A stretch of 64,000 bases of DNA from Lamellibrachia satsuma (taxonomy: Eukaryota; Annelida; Polychaeta; Sabellida; Siboglinidae): NCBI GenBank assembly GCA_033239005.1, contig BSQZ01000109.1, forward strand, positions 1,403,501-1,467,500, in the 5' to 3' direction. A program made the translations under genes and the position numbers. Positions 13,404-24,162 of the stretch are shown here, in pieces (positions within the stretch are counted from its first letter, which is position 1; the number at the start of each line of letters is the position of its first letter). Below the pieces are notes generated by a model, which saw only the letters and a program-made list of their open reading frames with translations, made no database searches and was not told the DNA's origin.

Positions 13404-14400
13404 GCAAACACAGGGATCAGTATTAGGCCCTATACTGTTTTTAATATATATAAATGATTTGGAGGATGACATATCTAGCAAAGTACTCAAATTTGCAGTT
13501 GACACAAAAGTATTCAGAAAGGTTACTAATGATACAGATAAACAAAGTTTACAGGATGATCTAGAAAAATTAGTTAAATGGTCAGAAAAATGGCAAATGT
13601 TATTCAATTTTCGGAAGTGTAAATGTATACACATAGGACATGGAAATATGGACGAGGAATATAAAATGGGGGATGCTGTACTAGGTAGAACCACACAAGA
13701 AAAGGATTTAGGAGTAACATTTAATGCTGACATGAAAGTTTCAGAGCAATGTGGGATTGCTGCTTCGAAAGGAAATCAAATTCTAGGCCTAATTAGGAGA
13801 ACTATCACGTATAAGGAGAAACATCTAATTGTACCCCTGTACAAAGCAATAGTTAGACCACATTTGGAATATTGTATTCAAGCATGGAGGCCATATCGTA
13901 AAAAAGACATAGATAAGCTAGAAACAATACAACGAAGAGCAACTAAGATGATTCCAGAATTAAGAGACCTTAGTTACGAAAGTCGCTTATTACAATGTGG
14001 TTTGACAACACTAGAGACCAGGAGACTAAGAGGAGACCAAATAGAAGTGTTTAAAATAGTGAACGGTTATGAGGATGTTGATAGGAATATGTTCTTCAAA
14101 CTTAAAGAAGGCAGTAGAACCAGAGGACACAAAGCAGCATTAGTTAAGGAACAGTGTAGGTTATACATGAGAAAGTACTCTTTCTCACAGAGGGTGATAA
14201 ATGAATGGAACAAACTGCCAAATGATTGTGTTAATGCTAGTAGTGTGAATATGTTTAAAAATAGAATTGACAGATATCTGATAAGGGCGGGCTACACATA
14301 GATGAGAAAATTGTTGGACTCTCGATAAGCCAATGGCTTCCTTGTCAACTTGCCATCTGGAACTTGTTGTTCGAGATGGCAATCTTGTTAAATCTTGTTA
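13404..14400 (+). mobile_element. CR1 LINE 3' fragment
   Basis: A 5'-truncated CR1 copy with an uninterrupted frame of about 300 codons (13402-14301). It starts within the RT palm at [19 protein letters not shown] and runs through the thumb ([11 protein letters not shown]) to the C-terminal signature SRTRGHKAAL and FKNRIDRYLIRAGYT. The catalytic FADD box reads FAVD here (an Asp codon has become GTT near 13498), which would abolish catalysis. The 3' end carries two copies of AATCTTGTTA (near 14376-14400). It is younger-looking than the copy at the window start because the frame is intact. Confidence 0.9.
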
Positions 14401-16190
14401 AAAACAGCCCAAATAATACAAGTTGTCTTAAATTACGACCGTTCATACAAATTTCAATTATTTTATTGGGTCACGCCCTCATGAAAAAAATATAACTTTC
14501 CTACAAAAACATTGTTATGATAGTTATCATGACTAAAGTATGGAACAATTGTTTACCATTGTTTCGTAGTGGACAAAAGTTAATTGTGGATTGAAATCTA
14601 TAGCATTGGTAATTATTTTGACAAGGATGTTTACAACTATTAATTCTGTAGATCTGCCCAAGGTGGGAGGAACATCGACCGCCGTGATGACGGTCGTCAA
14701 AGCCGGCTGTAATGGGTGAATATACACTAACGCAAAGTTTTACAGGTGTCAAAAATTCTACGAACTTTCAATTATCTAAAAACAATATTGCCCACAACAA
14801 CATTTGTTGCTTGATATTCCAGGACGGAATTATATACGGGTGGTTCTTGACGAAAGTGTAGTGACTGCGACAAACGGTGGCGTCACATCCCGCAGCCTGA
14901 ATAATCGAGGCTATTGAAATGGTTAGTGGCGCCACAGGTGGGGAATTTGGGCTTAAGAGTCTGCCATCTTTCGGATAGACAAGTGTGACGGAGCAAAGGG
15001 ATATCCATTTATCTTCCGGACTTGCTCGTTATTGTGAAATATTACGACGGTCAGCGGTATATAGCGTCATTTCAGAAACGTTACGTTTTAAAACATACTT
15101 ACTAAAACATTTATCAAACATGTTTACGATATTCGGCCACCGTTTTACAGTGGCCACGTTTTTCCACGACTACGATTAGCGTCTTTGAGTTTGGGCATCG
15201 CCGCCAGAGGCAGCGAGGGTAAGGCAGAATGTTTTGCAGCAGTGTTTTAATTAAAAAAAAAATTACTGGCCTAACAGTATTCTTATTTAATACAATGCAG
15301 GTGTTTCTGCCTATATTTAGACTTACTGGAGTGTAGGTAGAATTAGCTAGCGGTAGGAATTTGGTTCGAAGAACGACGCTAATGCCACAAATTGGTGCCA
15401 CCAAAAATAAGGATGTCAATGAAAATTTAAAATTGCAGATATTTTTATGAGATGGTGGTAGCTATGATAAATTTAATTGTGAAAAAAGTTTAAGAATTTA
15501 AGTACTTTTTTAAAGACGTAAATACGCTTTTTAGATTATTGGCACTGAACCTAAAAACGGCACCAAAATGGGGCATTTTTTATAGCCACTAATAAAACCA
15601 CCTATGTTCAAAGTTAATCGAACAAAGAAGAGTTGGGCTGAACTGAAGTTGATGTTGCAATTCCACTATCTGTACTTCTTTAGTGGTATGTGATTATGTA
15701 CACAGTAATTGGCTCTGTAATCATGTAATAATAAGAAACCAGTAGTAACTACTGCTGTCACGGTTCCGGGTCTAGAACCAAAACTGTGGGTCCCAGTAGG
15801 TACTGCGGGTATTGGTTCTTTCTGGACCTGGAACTGTCACAGCACCAGTCATCAGTAATTAATTCACACATTGTGGTATTCTAACTGATCATCAGAGAAT
15901 CACATTATTATTGACTTTTTTAGAGTATGGTCAATTAGATGATTTATATAATAAATATGGTGAATTAATTAAAACAGACCAGAGCATGATTCAAGACATG
16001 TGTTTGATCTGTCATGCATTTAGTATCCTGGCTATGTTTGACATAAATATTAGTTTACACAAAGGTAGGGCAATGTAGGGAATTTATACATAGGAGCCTG
16101 TTAATTGCAGATTCTAACTTTGAGTTCCGTCCTTATTGGCTAAAGAAGAAAGGACGGAACAGGTCAACTCTTGTGCTAGCATCTGTCGCC
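14401..16190. other. No gene seen; one fold-back
   Basis: About 1.8 kb without coding similarity I can name. It includes the imperfect palindrome listed separately. Confidence 0.55.
15738..15865. repeat. Imperfect palindrome / fold-back
   Basis: The left arm around CTGCTGTCACGGTTCCGGGT pairs, imperfectly over about 40 bp, with the right arm around CCTGGAACTGTCACAGCACC. A loop of about 30 bp carries GGTCCCAGTAGGTACTGCGG. It could be a small fold-back transposon or an RNA hairpin. No target duplication was confirmed. Confidence 0.5.
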
Positions 16191-16196
16191 TAAAAA

Positions 16197-16617
16197 TGTA
16201 TATAAATGATTTGGAGGATGACATATCTAGCAAAGTATTCAAATTTGCAGATAAAACAAAAATATTCAGAAAAGTTACTAATGATACAGATAAACAAAGG
16301 TTACAGCATGATCTAGAAAATTAGTTAAAAAGCAAGGTAATGTCTAACCAATCTTTTATGTTTTTTTGTAAGAAATTACAAAGTGGGTAGATGACAGTGG
16401 ATATTGTCTACTTAGATTTTCAGAAAGCTTTCGATAAAGTGCCACATCAAAGATTGTTACTTAAACTAAAAGCCCATGGTATAGGTAATGATGTAATCAA
16501 TTGGATAGAAAAGTGGCTTACACACAGAAGACAGAGAGTAATAGTAGATGGTGAGATTTCAAACTGGAAATCTGTTTTGAGTGGGGTACCACAGGGATCA
16601 GTATTAGGTCCTATACC

Positions 16618-16675
<58 letters not shown>

Positions 16676-16677
16676 TA

Positions 16678-16727
<50 letters not shown>

Positions 16728-17650
16728 GATTTGGAAGATGACATATCTAGCAAAGTACTCAAATTGGCAGATTACACAAAAGTATTCAGAAAGGTTACTA
16801 ATGATACAGATAAACAAAGTTTGCAGGATGATCTAGATAAATTAGTTAAATGGTCAGAAAAATGGCAGATGTTATTCAATTTTGGGAATTGTAAATGTAT
16901 ACACATAGGACATGATAACATGGAAGAAGAATATAAAATGGGGGATGCTGTACTAGGTAGAACTACACAAGAAAAGATCCTAGGAGTAACATTTAGTGCT
17001 GACACGAAAGTTTCAGAGCAATGTGGGATTGCTGCTTCGAAAGGAAATCCTAGGGCTAATTAGGTGAACTATCATGTATAACGAGAAACAGCTAAGTGTA
17101 CAGAGCAATAATAAGACCACATTTGGAATATTTTATTCAAGCATGGAGGCCATATCGTAAAAAGGACATAGACTAGCTAGAAAGGATACAATGAAGAGCA
17201 ACTAAAATGATTCCAGAATTGAGAGACCTTAGTTGCGAAAGTCACTTATTACAATGTGGTTTGACAACCCTAGAGACCAGGAGACTAAGAGGAGACCAAA
17301 TAGAAGTGTTTAATATAGTGAATGGTTATGAGAATGTTGACAGGAATACATGTATGTTCTTCAAACTTAAAGAAGGCAGTAGAACCAGAGGACACAAAGC
17401 AGCATAGGTTGGACATGAGAAAGTACTCTTTCTCACAAAGGGTGATAAATGAATGGAACAAACGGCCAAATGATTGTGTTAATGCTAGTATTGTGAATAT
17501 GTTTAGAAATAGAATTGACAGATATTTGATCAGGCGGGCTACGCATAGATGAGAAAATTGTTGGACTCTCAATAAGCCAATGGCTTCCTTGTCCACTTGC
17601 CATCTGGAATTTGTTGTTCGGAATGCAGTCTTGTTAAATCCTTGTTAAAG
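16197..17650 (+). mobile_element. CR1 LINE fragments, rearranged
   Basis: Two CR1 pieces lie out of order. 16197-16325 encodes [18 protein letters not shown] and ends LQHDLEN at a stop. From about 16330 a second piece starts further upstream in the protein (VMSNQSFMFF region, then YLDFQKAFDKVPHQRLLLKL at about 16410). It runs through GVPQGSVLGP, a (TA)n expansion, a second YxDLEDDISS and on to the C-terminal domain and 3' tail at about 17650. Frameshifts occur near 17048 and 17100-17206, and a short deletion at 17405. The 3' tail carries TCTTGTTAAATCCTTGTTAA. Confidence 0.88.
16624..16727 (+). repeat. (TA)n expansion inside RT palm codons
   Basis: About 100 bp of TA dinucleotides, broken by AAGTAA near 16672 and by one C near 16706. 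The tract lies exactly where other CR1 copies read TTAATATATATAAATGA (LIYIND). It is therefore an expansion of an in-gene seed, not an insertion. Confidence 0.92.
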
Positions 17651-19753
17651 TGTTGATGTCTTCACCTTCCTGCTGATCTCTTGTTGTATACAAGTGTTGG
17701 TGTCTTCACATCAAATCATATATTTTTTATGCCCTACATTTACTATTTTATTTATAAATCTACATCTTTTAGATCCTTGCTATGTGCTGTTGGCAAGAAC
17801 CAATGTCTCCTTGCTATGTGCTGTAGTCAACTACCAAAATCTCCTTGCTTCTTGTGGTTGTAGGCAAGCACAAAGAAAGCAGCCCAGCCGAGATCAAGAA
17901 ATTTCAGATGGAGGAACTTGCTGCAATGTTGTTTACCTCAGAAACCTGCTTACACCATTCCTAAATGCGTACGACTTCTTCATGCAGACAGTCAAGAACA
18001 TCAAACAAACTTGGCATACCAGTGTGTCCGGGTCTGTGTTTGAATTTGTTTTGCTGTTTGAGGGTCAGACCACAATAATACCGCCTGCTGTACTTTAGAT
18101 GGTTGTAGCTACAGCCAATTTCAGTGATTTTTAACTGGGATATCACTTGATATAGTCAGCCAGCAAGTTTCTGTTTTCTTTGTCCCTCCTCAATTAATTT
18201 AGCCCATTGTGAATCAGGGCCATTGATGTTCATATCTGTAGAGTGTATGAATTGTTTAAAGGTATGAACAGTCAGTTTAATATATATATTTAAAAAAAAA
18301 TTATTGAAAGATTGACTTTGAACATTAAATCGGGTAACTTTGAAAGTGTGAATAGGTTGATGTCATAGTGTGTAGTTGGTTGGAGCCATGTTTGACCTTT
18401 TCCAGTGAATTCCACATGGGTCCAGTTGAATATATCTAGTAGGTTGTCCGATGTATTTATAAAAACTAAATGACACATTTGCACAAATGAGCTAGCATGT
18501 CATAGTGGATACTAGATGGTTAGATTTTTTTCCAAAATGATTTTGAAATGAAGCAAGAGAAAAGTCAAATTAAGGATGGAGCTTGTCTCCCACAATTGCT
18601 ATAAGACTCTATCAAATCTCCAGTTCTGCTCAGGAGAACAAATCTCCCATCATATTTCTGTTGAAATAACATTCTTTGCAGCCTAACAACATATTGTTAA
18701 TCCCTCCCCTTACTAATGCCTGAACAATGCAGACCTGTCTAACCTGAGTCCTTGTGTGTCGTTGACATTGTTTATAAGCCATAGACGAGCAAAGCACTGG
18801 CACCTTCGGGTTCCCTAATGTCAACTTGTCACCCACTGTAACCCAGGCTCACATTAATCAGTGTACAATCGGTTAACTATCCATTGAGATAATACCTATC
18901 GATACATCATGGTATAAGACATATTATGTTTATGTTCACATGCAATAGATACAATACGGAACAGGCACTGCTTGAAGAGATCTTTGGGCTAAAGGTGAAT
19001 GAAAAGTTCCCTAAGAAACTGCTGTAGTAGACATCATGTGGTGTTGGTGTCTGGGAAATAGGCGGAAAATGGTCATTACAGCCACAAAGTAATCATGCTG
19101 GAAGTCACTGTTGGACAGAAGGTAAATATATTTCTTGTTCATTACACATTATCAAAGCCCCACTACAGTGTGACAGGACTATCAACAGTTATGTAATCGT
19201 CACATGTAGAAATGTCTTGTGGACATGTAGTGTACTAAGATGTTATTAGTCCCCATAAAAAATCAGTAATGTTTTATATGTAGGTGTCACTAGGCCATCT
19301 TGACAGAAACAATTCCATTCAAATTAAACAGTTGCCTTATATTTATTCAAATGTTTTTCTATGGAAAAATAGAGGAATGTAACAGAAACATGTAATTTCC
19401 TGCTTTTATGATTATTGCTGTCCATATTACACTTAACCAGCATCTCCACGTGAACTCAAGGTGTCATGTAAGTATTGATAAGTGTTTTCACTGCAGTTTT
19501 CCAGGGGTGTACACATAGAGCACTGATGTTTACATATGATATATTTACGAGTCATGTATATGGCAAGACTCAAATTCTACTAGAAAATAAAGATCTACCA
19601 CTAAATATAATATGTTCATTCGTCCTTAATTACCTCGTTTTGTCATGTGATAATATTGCCTCAAGCCCTGAGCTGGTAAGCTTCCAGAAGCTTAGAACTT
19701 GATGGCAAGATATGTCATGTAGTAGGCTATGTTGACTATGTTGTATATTGTAG

Positions 19754-19876
19754 ATTGCTCCTGATAGCAGACATCTGAGTGTGGCTGGATCTCAACAAGT
19801 CACAATTTCTGTGAGCAACATGAAGAACGTGAGTGCTATCATTAACAATGTTGAGCTGAACATGGTAGAAAAACAG
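19754..19876 (+). pseudogene. Exon B of the duplicated gene, copy 1, GC donor
   Basis: A 123-bp block (41 codons, fully open) bounded by TATATTGTAG and by AAACAG followed by GCAAGT. GCAAGT is the consensus 5' splice site of the minor GC-AG intron class. The protein reads IAPDSRHLSVAGSQQVTISV and continues with SNMKNVSAIINNVELNMV. The fold is not recognised. The exon end is the source of the unit of the tandem array that follows. Confidence 0.5.
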
Positions 19877-20065
19877 GCAAGTTGGATAAATAATGACCCT
19901 TACAACTAATCACCTAAAATGTGTACTGAATATAGTAGACAAACAGAGAAGTTGGATACTTCCCATGGGTTACCCTTACAACTAATTAATCTAAAATGTG
20001 TACTGAATGTGGTAGAAAAAACAGGCAAGTTAGATACAACTAATCAACTAAAAGGTGTATTGAAT
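19866..20065 (+). repeat. 60-75 bp tandem array, short version (about 3 units)
   Basis: Units carry GGTAGAAAAACAGGCAAGTT, GGATACTTCCCATGGGTTAC and CCTTACAACTAATC. The first unit overlaps the end of exon B and its donor site. Copy 2 has about eight units at 37476-37960. Confidence 0.85.
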
Positions 20066-20208
20066 ATTTTATTCTAGTTATCACTCCATCTCCTGTATTG
20101 CAATGGTATGTTTGGTGTACCGTGTTTTGAGCAAACTTGTGTAACATTTGAGATGTTTCAGAACCTATTTTATCTCACATTTTGTCATTACCTTTACATA
20201 GTGACATA

Positions 20209-20215
20209 GTGTCAG
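20209..20215 (+). repeat. Left 7-bp target-site duplication GTGTCAG
   Basis: GTGTCAG directly precedes the left terminal repeat and recurs directly after the right one at 23814-23820. The unoccupied paralogous site in copy 2 (near 38119-38128) has a single CATAGTGTCAATATTTAT. Confidence 0.88.
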
Positions 20216-20308
20216 CATGGACATATATTTACTGGACTGCCAGCTTTGTGCGTTCCATGCGTTGCGCCTCTGGTCTAGTTTGTGTTAGCTTGGGCTCGAC
20301 AGTTTGTA

Positions 20309-20322
20309 TTGTTTACTTCCGG
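20309..20322 (+). promoter_or_regulatory. Subterminal inverted repeat with ETS-like site, left
   Basis: TTGTTTACTTCCGG contains CCGGAAGT on the reverse strand, the ETS-family core common in TATA-less promoters. It lies 15 bp before the ATG of the left gene and has an exact inverse copy at 23718-23731. It may be a promoter element, a transposase binding site, or both. Confidence 0.45.
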
Positions 20323-20336
20323 TCTCATTTCGCAAC

Positions 20337-21983
20337 ATGGACCTTGACATCGATGCGATTCTTGCGGTAAGTTAAATGTGGATTTTGTTGTACAGTTTAC
20401 ATTTTAAGTAAAAGCACCTCTAGGCATGGACTATATCTTTCTTTCAAGAAAATAATGTGCTAATTTATTAAATGATATGCGTTTGAGGCGGCTGGATTTT
20501 TAGCAGGGGACATCTCAGCCTCAGCCAGCGTTTGAGTATATGCTAATATGCTATAGTAGCTTAGGAATTGAATGACTCATTCCTTAATATATGACAATTT
20601 AGCTTCTGTGTGTGCAGGAACATTTTTCTCAAATGAATGATCAACTTGATGTGAAGGTCTCAAGAGCAAAGAAAATAAACAAACCCCATGTGTCCAAGGT
20701 GAGTGTAAATACAATATTGAATAATAACAGTAGAATTAATAATTGTTTTTTTTACCAATGGCAATGGCATTTTAGCCACACCTGTGTGTGAAATGATCAT
20801 GCACGTTTTAATGCAATATTATTAATAGCTATAGCTGTTCGCACTTGCTCTAATCTCTTAGAACATATTGATGAATTAAGGTGGATGGGTATCCCAAGAA
20901 TTGGATTGCATGTTCTGTATTAACGGTTGTTTGTGTCAGGACAGCAGGGAGTAGAGAGACAGGAGTTATGGCAACATCTTTCTCTGCCTCTGTGTAATAT
21001 GATTTTATCTGCTTCTGGGTAATCTGAACATGCATGTCTACCTTTTGTAAGTTAACTGATTCTTTCTGTCCATAGGCCACATCAAGTGCGGCTATAAATC
21101 TGATGGCCGAGCATAGGATATCGTACCGTAAAAGACGTTCCTTCAAGCTAGATGTCATCCCAACAACATTTTTTGCGTCGAATGTTCGACGTACACCCAA
21201 GACCAAGTCGCGACAATCAACAGTCATCTCCAAGACAAAGAGAGCAGGTAGGCCTAACTATCTGACTGATTGATATCAAGGGGAATCGTATATGGCTTAT
21301 TTCAGTGAAAGTGTAGCAAAACATTGCCGGTCTTTGGCCATCACACAAAATTGCTACCCTTAGGCGAACGACTTTAAAAACCACCAACCCTATTCTCATG
21401 CCTGATGGACACTACTACTTTTAATATTTGCGTGTGTGCGTGCGTATGTTCTAACAACCATCATCACATGGTACATAATCTCTTCATTAATAAAGTAATA
21501 TAAGATTTAACTCAAAATATATAATTATGTATAAGATTTAACTCAAAATATATTATGTATAAGATTTAACTCAAAATATATAATTATGTAATGTTTTATT
21601 ACAAAGCGTATTATATATTTAATTTAATTGCACAAACTGTTGAGTAATGTTGAACATTGAATACTTAATTCCTGATGTTGAATACCTTATTTGTTTAAAC
21701 TTCCAAAGCTGCAGTCACACTCGAAAAACTGGTGAGGGACAAGACCCTGTGCAAAGACATCAGGAAGCTGTCCACGCAGTACCAGACCTCCAGCATTGAG
21801 CCTTCTACAGCTTCCATAGCTTTGTTATCCACTTTGCTTCAAAGGTGTATGCCTTTTTGTATTATGGCACGCGTGAATGGTAATAATGCAAATTCCAGAC
21901 CACAATTTGTGTGTGGGGGGGTCACTAATGAGTGTTTTGTTTGTATACCCATGTGTGAGCATGATACAGAAACTGTATCATGA
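20337..21983 (+). CDS. Unrecognised spliced protein of the P-like element
   Basis: Exons inferred from splice signals: 20337-20366 (MDLDIDAILA, donor GTAAGT), 20618-20698 (EHFSQMNDQLDVKVSRAK region, donor GTGAGT), 21076-21247 (basic: RISYRKRRSFKLDVIP, RRTPKTKSRQSTVISK, donor GTAGGC), and from 21709 (VTLEKLVRDKTLCKDIRKLS), open to TGA at 21981-21983. The four exons join in phase (0, 0, 1). The last exon may end earlier at an AAG/GTGTAT site near 21845. The protein is about 185 residues, acidic and short at the start and then strongly basic, as a nuclear or DNA-binding protein might be. I know no family for it. It starts 121 bp from the left end of the element and converges on the THAP-like gene. 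Confidence 0.55.
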
Positions 21984-22073
21984 CAAATCACAACTTCAAA
22001 CACATATTGCTAAATAACAGTTGAGGTTAAAAATAAACCGTTTTGTGTAATTGCGAAGTAGAGGTTTCTTGAT

Positions 22074-23698
22074 TCAACACGTTTTTATCACTGCGAGAAA
22101 CGTGTCATAGAAGACTTCTTTCATTTGATGTCCTGTCACACTATGAAGTGGGTCATTTGATTTGATGATGTCATGTTGAAGGCTTTTCTGTTCTTGTCTT
22201 TGGTACCGAGCATTGTCAGTCTTTTCTACATACGAACAATTGCTGCACATATTGTGACTGTCCCGAGTGGTGAGGAGCAGAAGTTGCCATGAGTTTGACA
22301 TAATGCAGGATGTATGGAAAAACATGACATTGGCTGGTAGGTTTATAATGTATCGAAAATACTGTTTTGAACCAGTACCATCTGGCAGAGTGGCAAAATT
22401 CTGCAGAACATCTGCAGTTATTCCAGTACACACTGACGTTTCACACAAGTCAAGAAGAAAGGTATTTAACCTCGTGTTCAAGGTCAGTGGAAAGGTGTGG
22501 AGCAGGTACCCCAAACACATGGGCTGAAGCTGCCGTACCCATGTCACTTTCAAGAATAACTTGCGGCTTGACAACATTGTCACATGATCAAACTCTGGCG
22601 GTGGCTCTCTGTATGACTGAAACATAAAAACGACAAAACTACTGTCTTAGGATTGGTTTATGAGAAAAATACCTTCCTTAGGAATTAATTAATAGACTAG
22701 GTAGTGTGGCGCTGTCACAACTGGTTGTCCTCAGAGGAAGTGCCTGATTTTCCCAAGGGAAAATCACAGATTAGACAATCAAATATACCAAATTAAAAAA
22801 AAGGACAAGAAAAGATAAATAGTCAAAGCAGAAAGAAGTAAAAGTAAACACGTTTGATTAAGACAGGATAACTTCAATATGCAAACAGTAATTGAGCAAC
22901 ACTTACAGGCTCCTGTCGGGTGGTTTCTACAGACTTTGAAGGCATCCATACGGTTGGCAACATTCCAGGTATCAATGTTCTGCGAGTTCCGCTTGGACCT
23001 GTACAAAAAAATAAAGTTATTTTTTGTGATATGTAAATATATATATATATATCATACACTTATTACTATTCTTACTGCTATTGTTTCATTGTTGCCATTG
23101 TCATTTTGTATTATTTTTGGTATTTAATATTTAAATTTCTTCAGCACTGTGTATTAACAGCTGAGCTACTACCCCCCCCACCCCACCCCCAAAACTGTGC
23201 CTGTGAAGAAACGTGATCATGAAAATAATTTCATATAGTTATCTGCAGCTAGAGTAAGCGAAGACAGACACTTTTTGATCTTATTATACCTATAAAACAG
23301 ACACATGTTGGGCCTACTTAGCTTAGCCTTAGTCTTTACAGAACTTTACACACAGTGACACAGTTACTCACTGATTCAGGCTCTTTAACCGCTATATATG
23401 TAAATTAGCAACATCACTGAACAGTTATTAACCAAATAATTACAATACCAAGAAACTTACCATGTTTGAAACAATCATCTGTGAAATGCCTGGAGCAGAT
23501 CTTGGCATTGTCAGCATCGAAGCTGCTGTCCATTCTTATTGATGCCAATGATGGCATGCAGCAAATGGGCTCTCCATTCGGTTCCCTTCGGTAGACAATC
23601 CTCTGCATTTTGCACTTGTGCAAGCGCAATCGACTATGGCATGCAGCAGTTGCTGCCAACGCTTTTTGACATTTTGATCTGTGCAACTCGAACGCCAT
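22074..23698 (-). CDS. THAP-like zinc-finger protein of the P-like element
   Basis: Three exons in consistent phase: 23698-23461 (donor GTAAGT), 22998-22907 (after a TTTTTTGTACAG acceptor, donor GTAAGT) and 22616-22074 (after TTTCAG, ending at a stop). This gives about 290 residues. Exon 1 ends with ICSRHFTDDCF (residues about 67-77) and exon 2 has RRTLIPGMLPTVWMP. These match the second half of a THAP domain: the Cys-x2-His pair with HF, and the AVPTIF-like box. The first Cys pair and the FP and W positions are not clear in exon 1, so the finger may be atypical. Exon 3 (SYREPPPEFDHVTMLSSRKL onward, with CSNC near its middle) is not recognised. No RNase-H-like core is seen. The start is the ATG 115 bp from the element's right end. 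Confidence 0.62.
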
Positions 23699-23717
23699 TT
23701 ACATTTAGTCGGCGACG

Positions 23718-23731
23718 CCGGAAGTAAACAA
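23718..23731 (-). promoter_or_regulatory. Subterminal inverted repeat with ETS-like site, right
   Basis: An exact inverse copy of 20309-20322. It lies about 20 bp upstream of the ATG of the THAP-like gene and carries CCGGAAGT. Confidence 0.45.
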
Positions 23732-23813
23732 CTCAATGTGTCCGCGGCAGGCGCAAAATCGAACTCGTTCGTGCATAACGCAGAGCTGGCAGTCCAGTAA
23801 ATATATGTCCATG

Positions 23814-23820
23814 GTGTCAG
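23814..23820 (+). repeat. Right 7-bp target-site duplication GTGTCAG
   Basis: Matches 20209-20215 exactly and directly abuts the right terminal repeat. Confidence 0.88.
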
Positions 23821-23977
23821 TATGTATTAGTGACAAAATACTTCATTTAAGAAATTAATATTTAAATAAAAAGCTGTGGAAAAATGCCATTTAATTTAAT
23901 AATTCTTGTTGAACTTTTCCCACATGTTATGTTCCTTTCCTTGCTGCTGTAGATATTTACGATGACTTTGCTGGTAG

Positions 23978-24162
23978 GTGGCAACTGGAGCAGTGATTGA
24001 TGTGGTTCGTAAGCCAGACTGTTGCTCTGATCCTCACATTCACATGGCTATGGTAGAGACAGGCCCAAGTAGGATGATCGACCCCACTGAATACCTTCGT
24101 AACTGAAAGGTGCCGCCTCCCAAATGGGTGCAGGAGTATGACCACTTCGTATTGTCTGGAGA
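23978..24162 (+). pseudogene. M23 peptidase-like exon, copy 1
   Basis: The exon follows an AG at 23976-23977 and precedes GTGAGT. It encodes ATGAVIDVVRKPDCC, SDPHIHMAMVETGPSRMIDP and TEYL. The spacing of HxH and a following (I/V)DPxxYL is that of the last zinc-binding segment of M23/LytM metallopeptidases. The frame has TGA (near 24105), and a missing base near 24151 shifts the end. Copy 2 lacks an 18-base stretch here but keeps the frame. Confidence 0.6.

Larger units (their letters stand above)
20216..23813. mobile_element. P-like DNA transposon with two convergent genes
   Basis: A 3598-bp TIR element. The left end begins CATGGACATATATTTACTGG and the first 30 bases are matched perfectly, in inverse, by the right end; weaker inverse similarity continues inside. 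A 14-bp subterminal inverted repeat, TTGTTTACTTCCGG, lies at 20309 and 23731. The target duplication is 7 bp. Inside are two spliced convergent genes, one with a THAP-like zinc finger half. Ends starting CATG, a 7-8 bp target duplication and a THAP domain are all known of the P superfamily; assignment to it is an inference because no RNase-H-like transposase core is visible. The paralogous segment at 34-44 kb lacks the insertion, so it arrived after the duplication or was lost precisely from copy 2. Confidence 0.82.
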
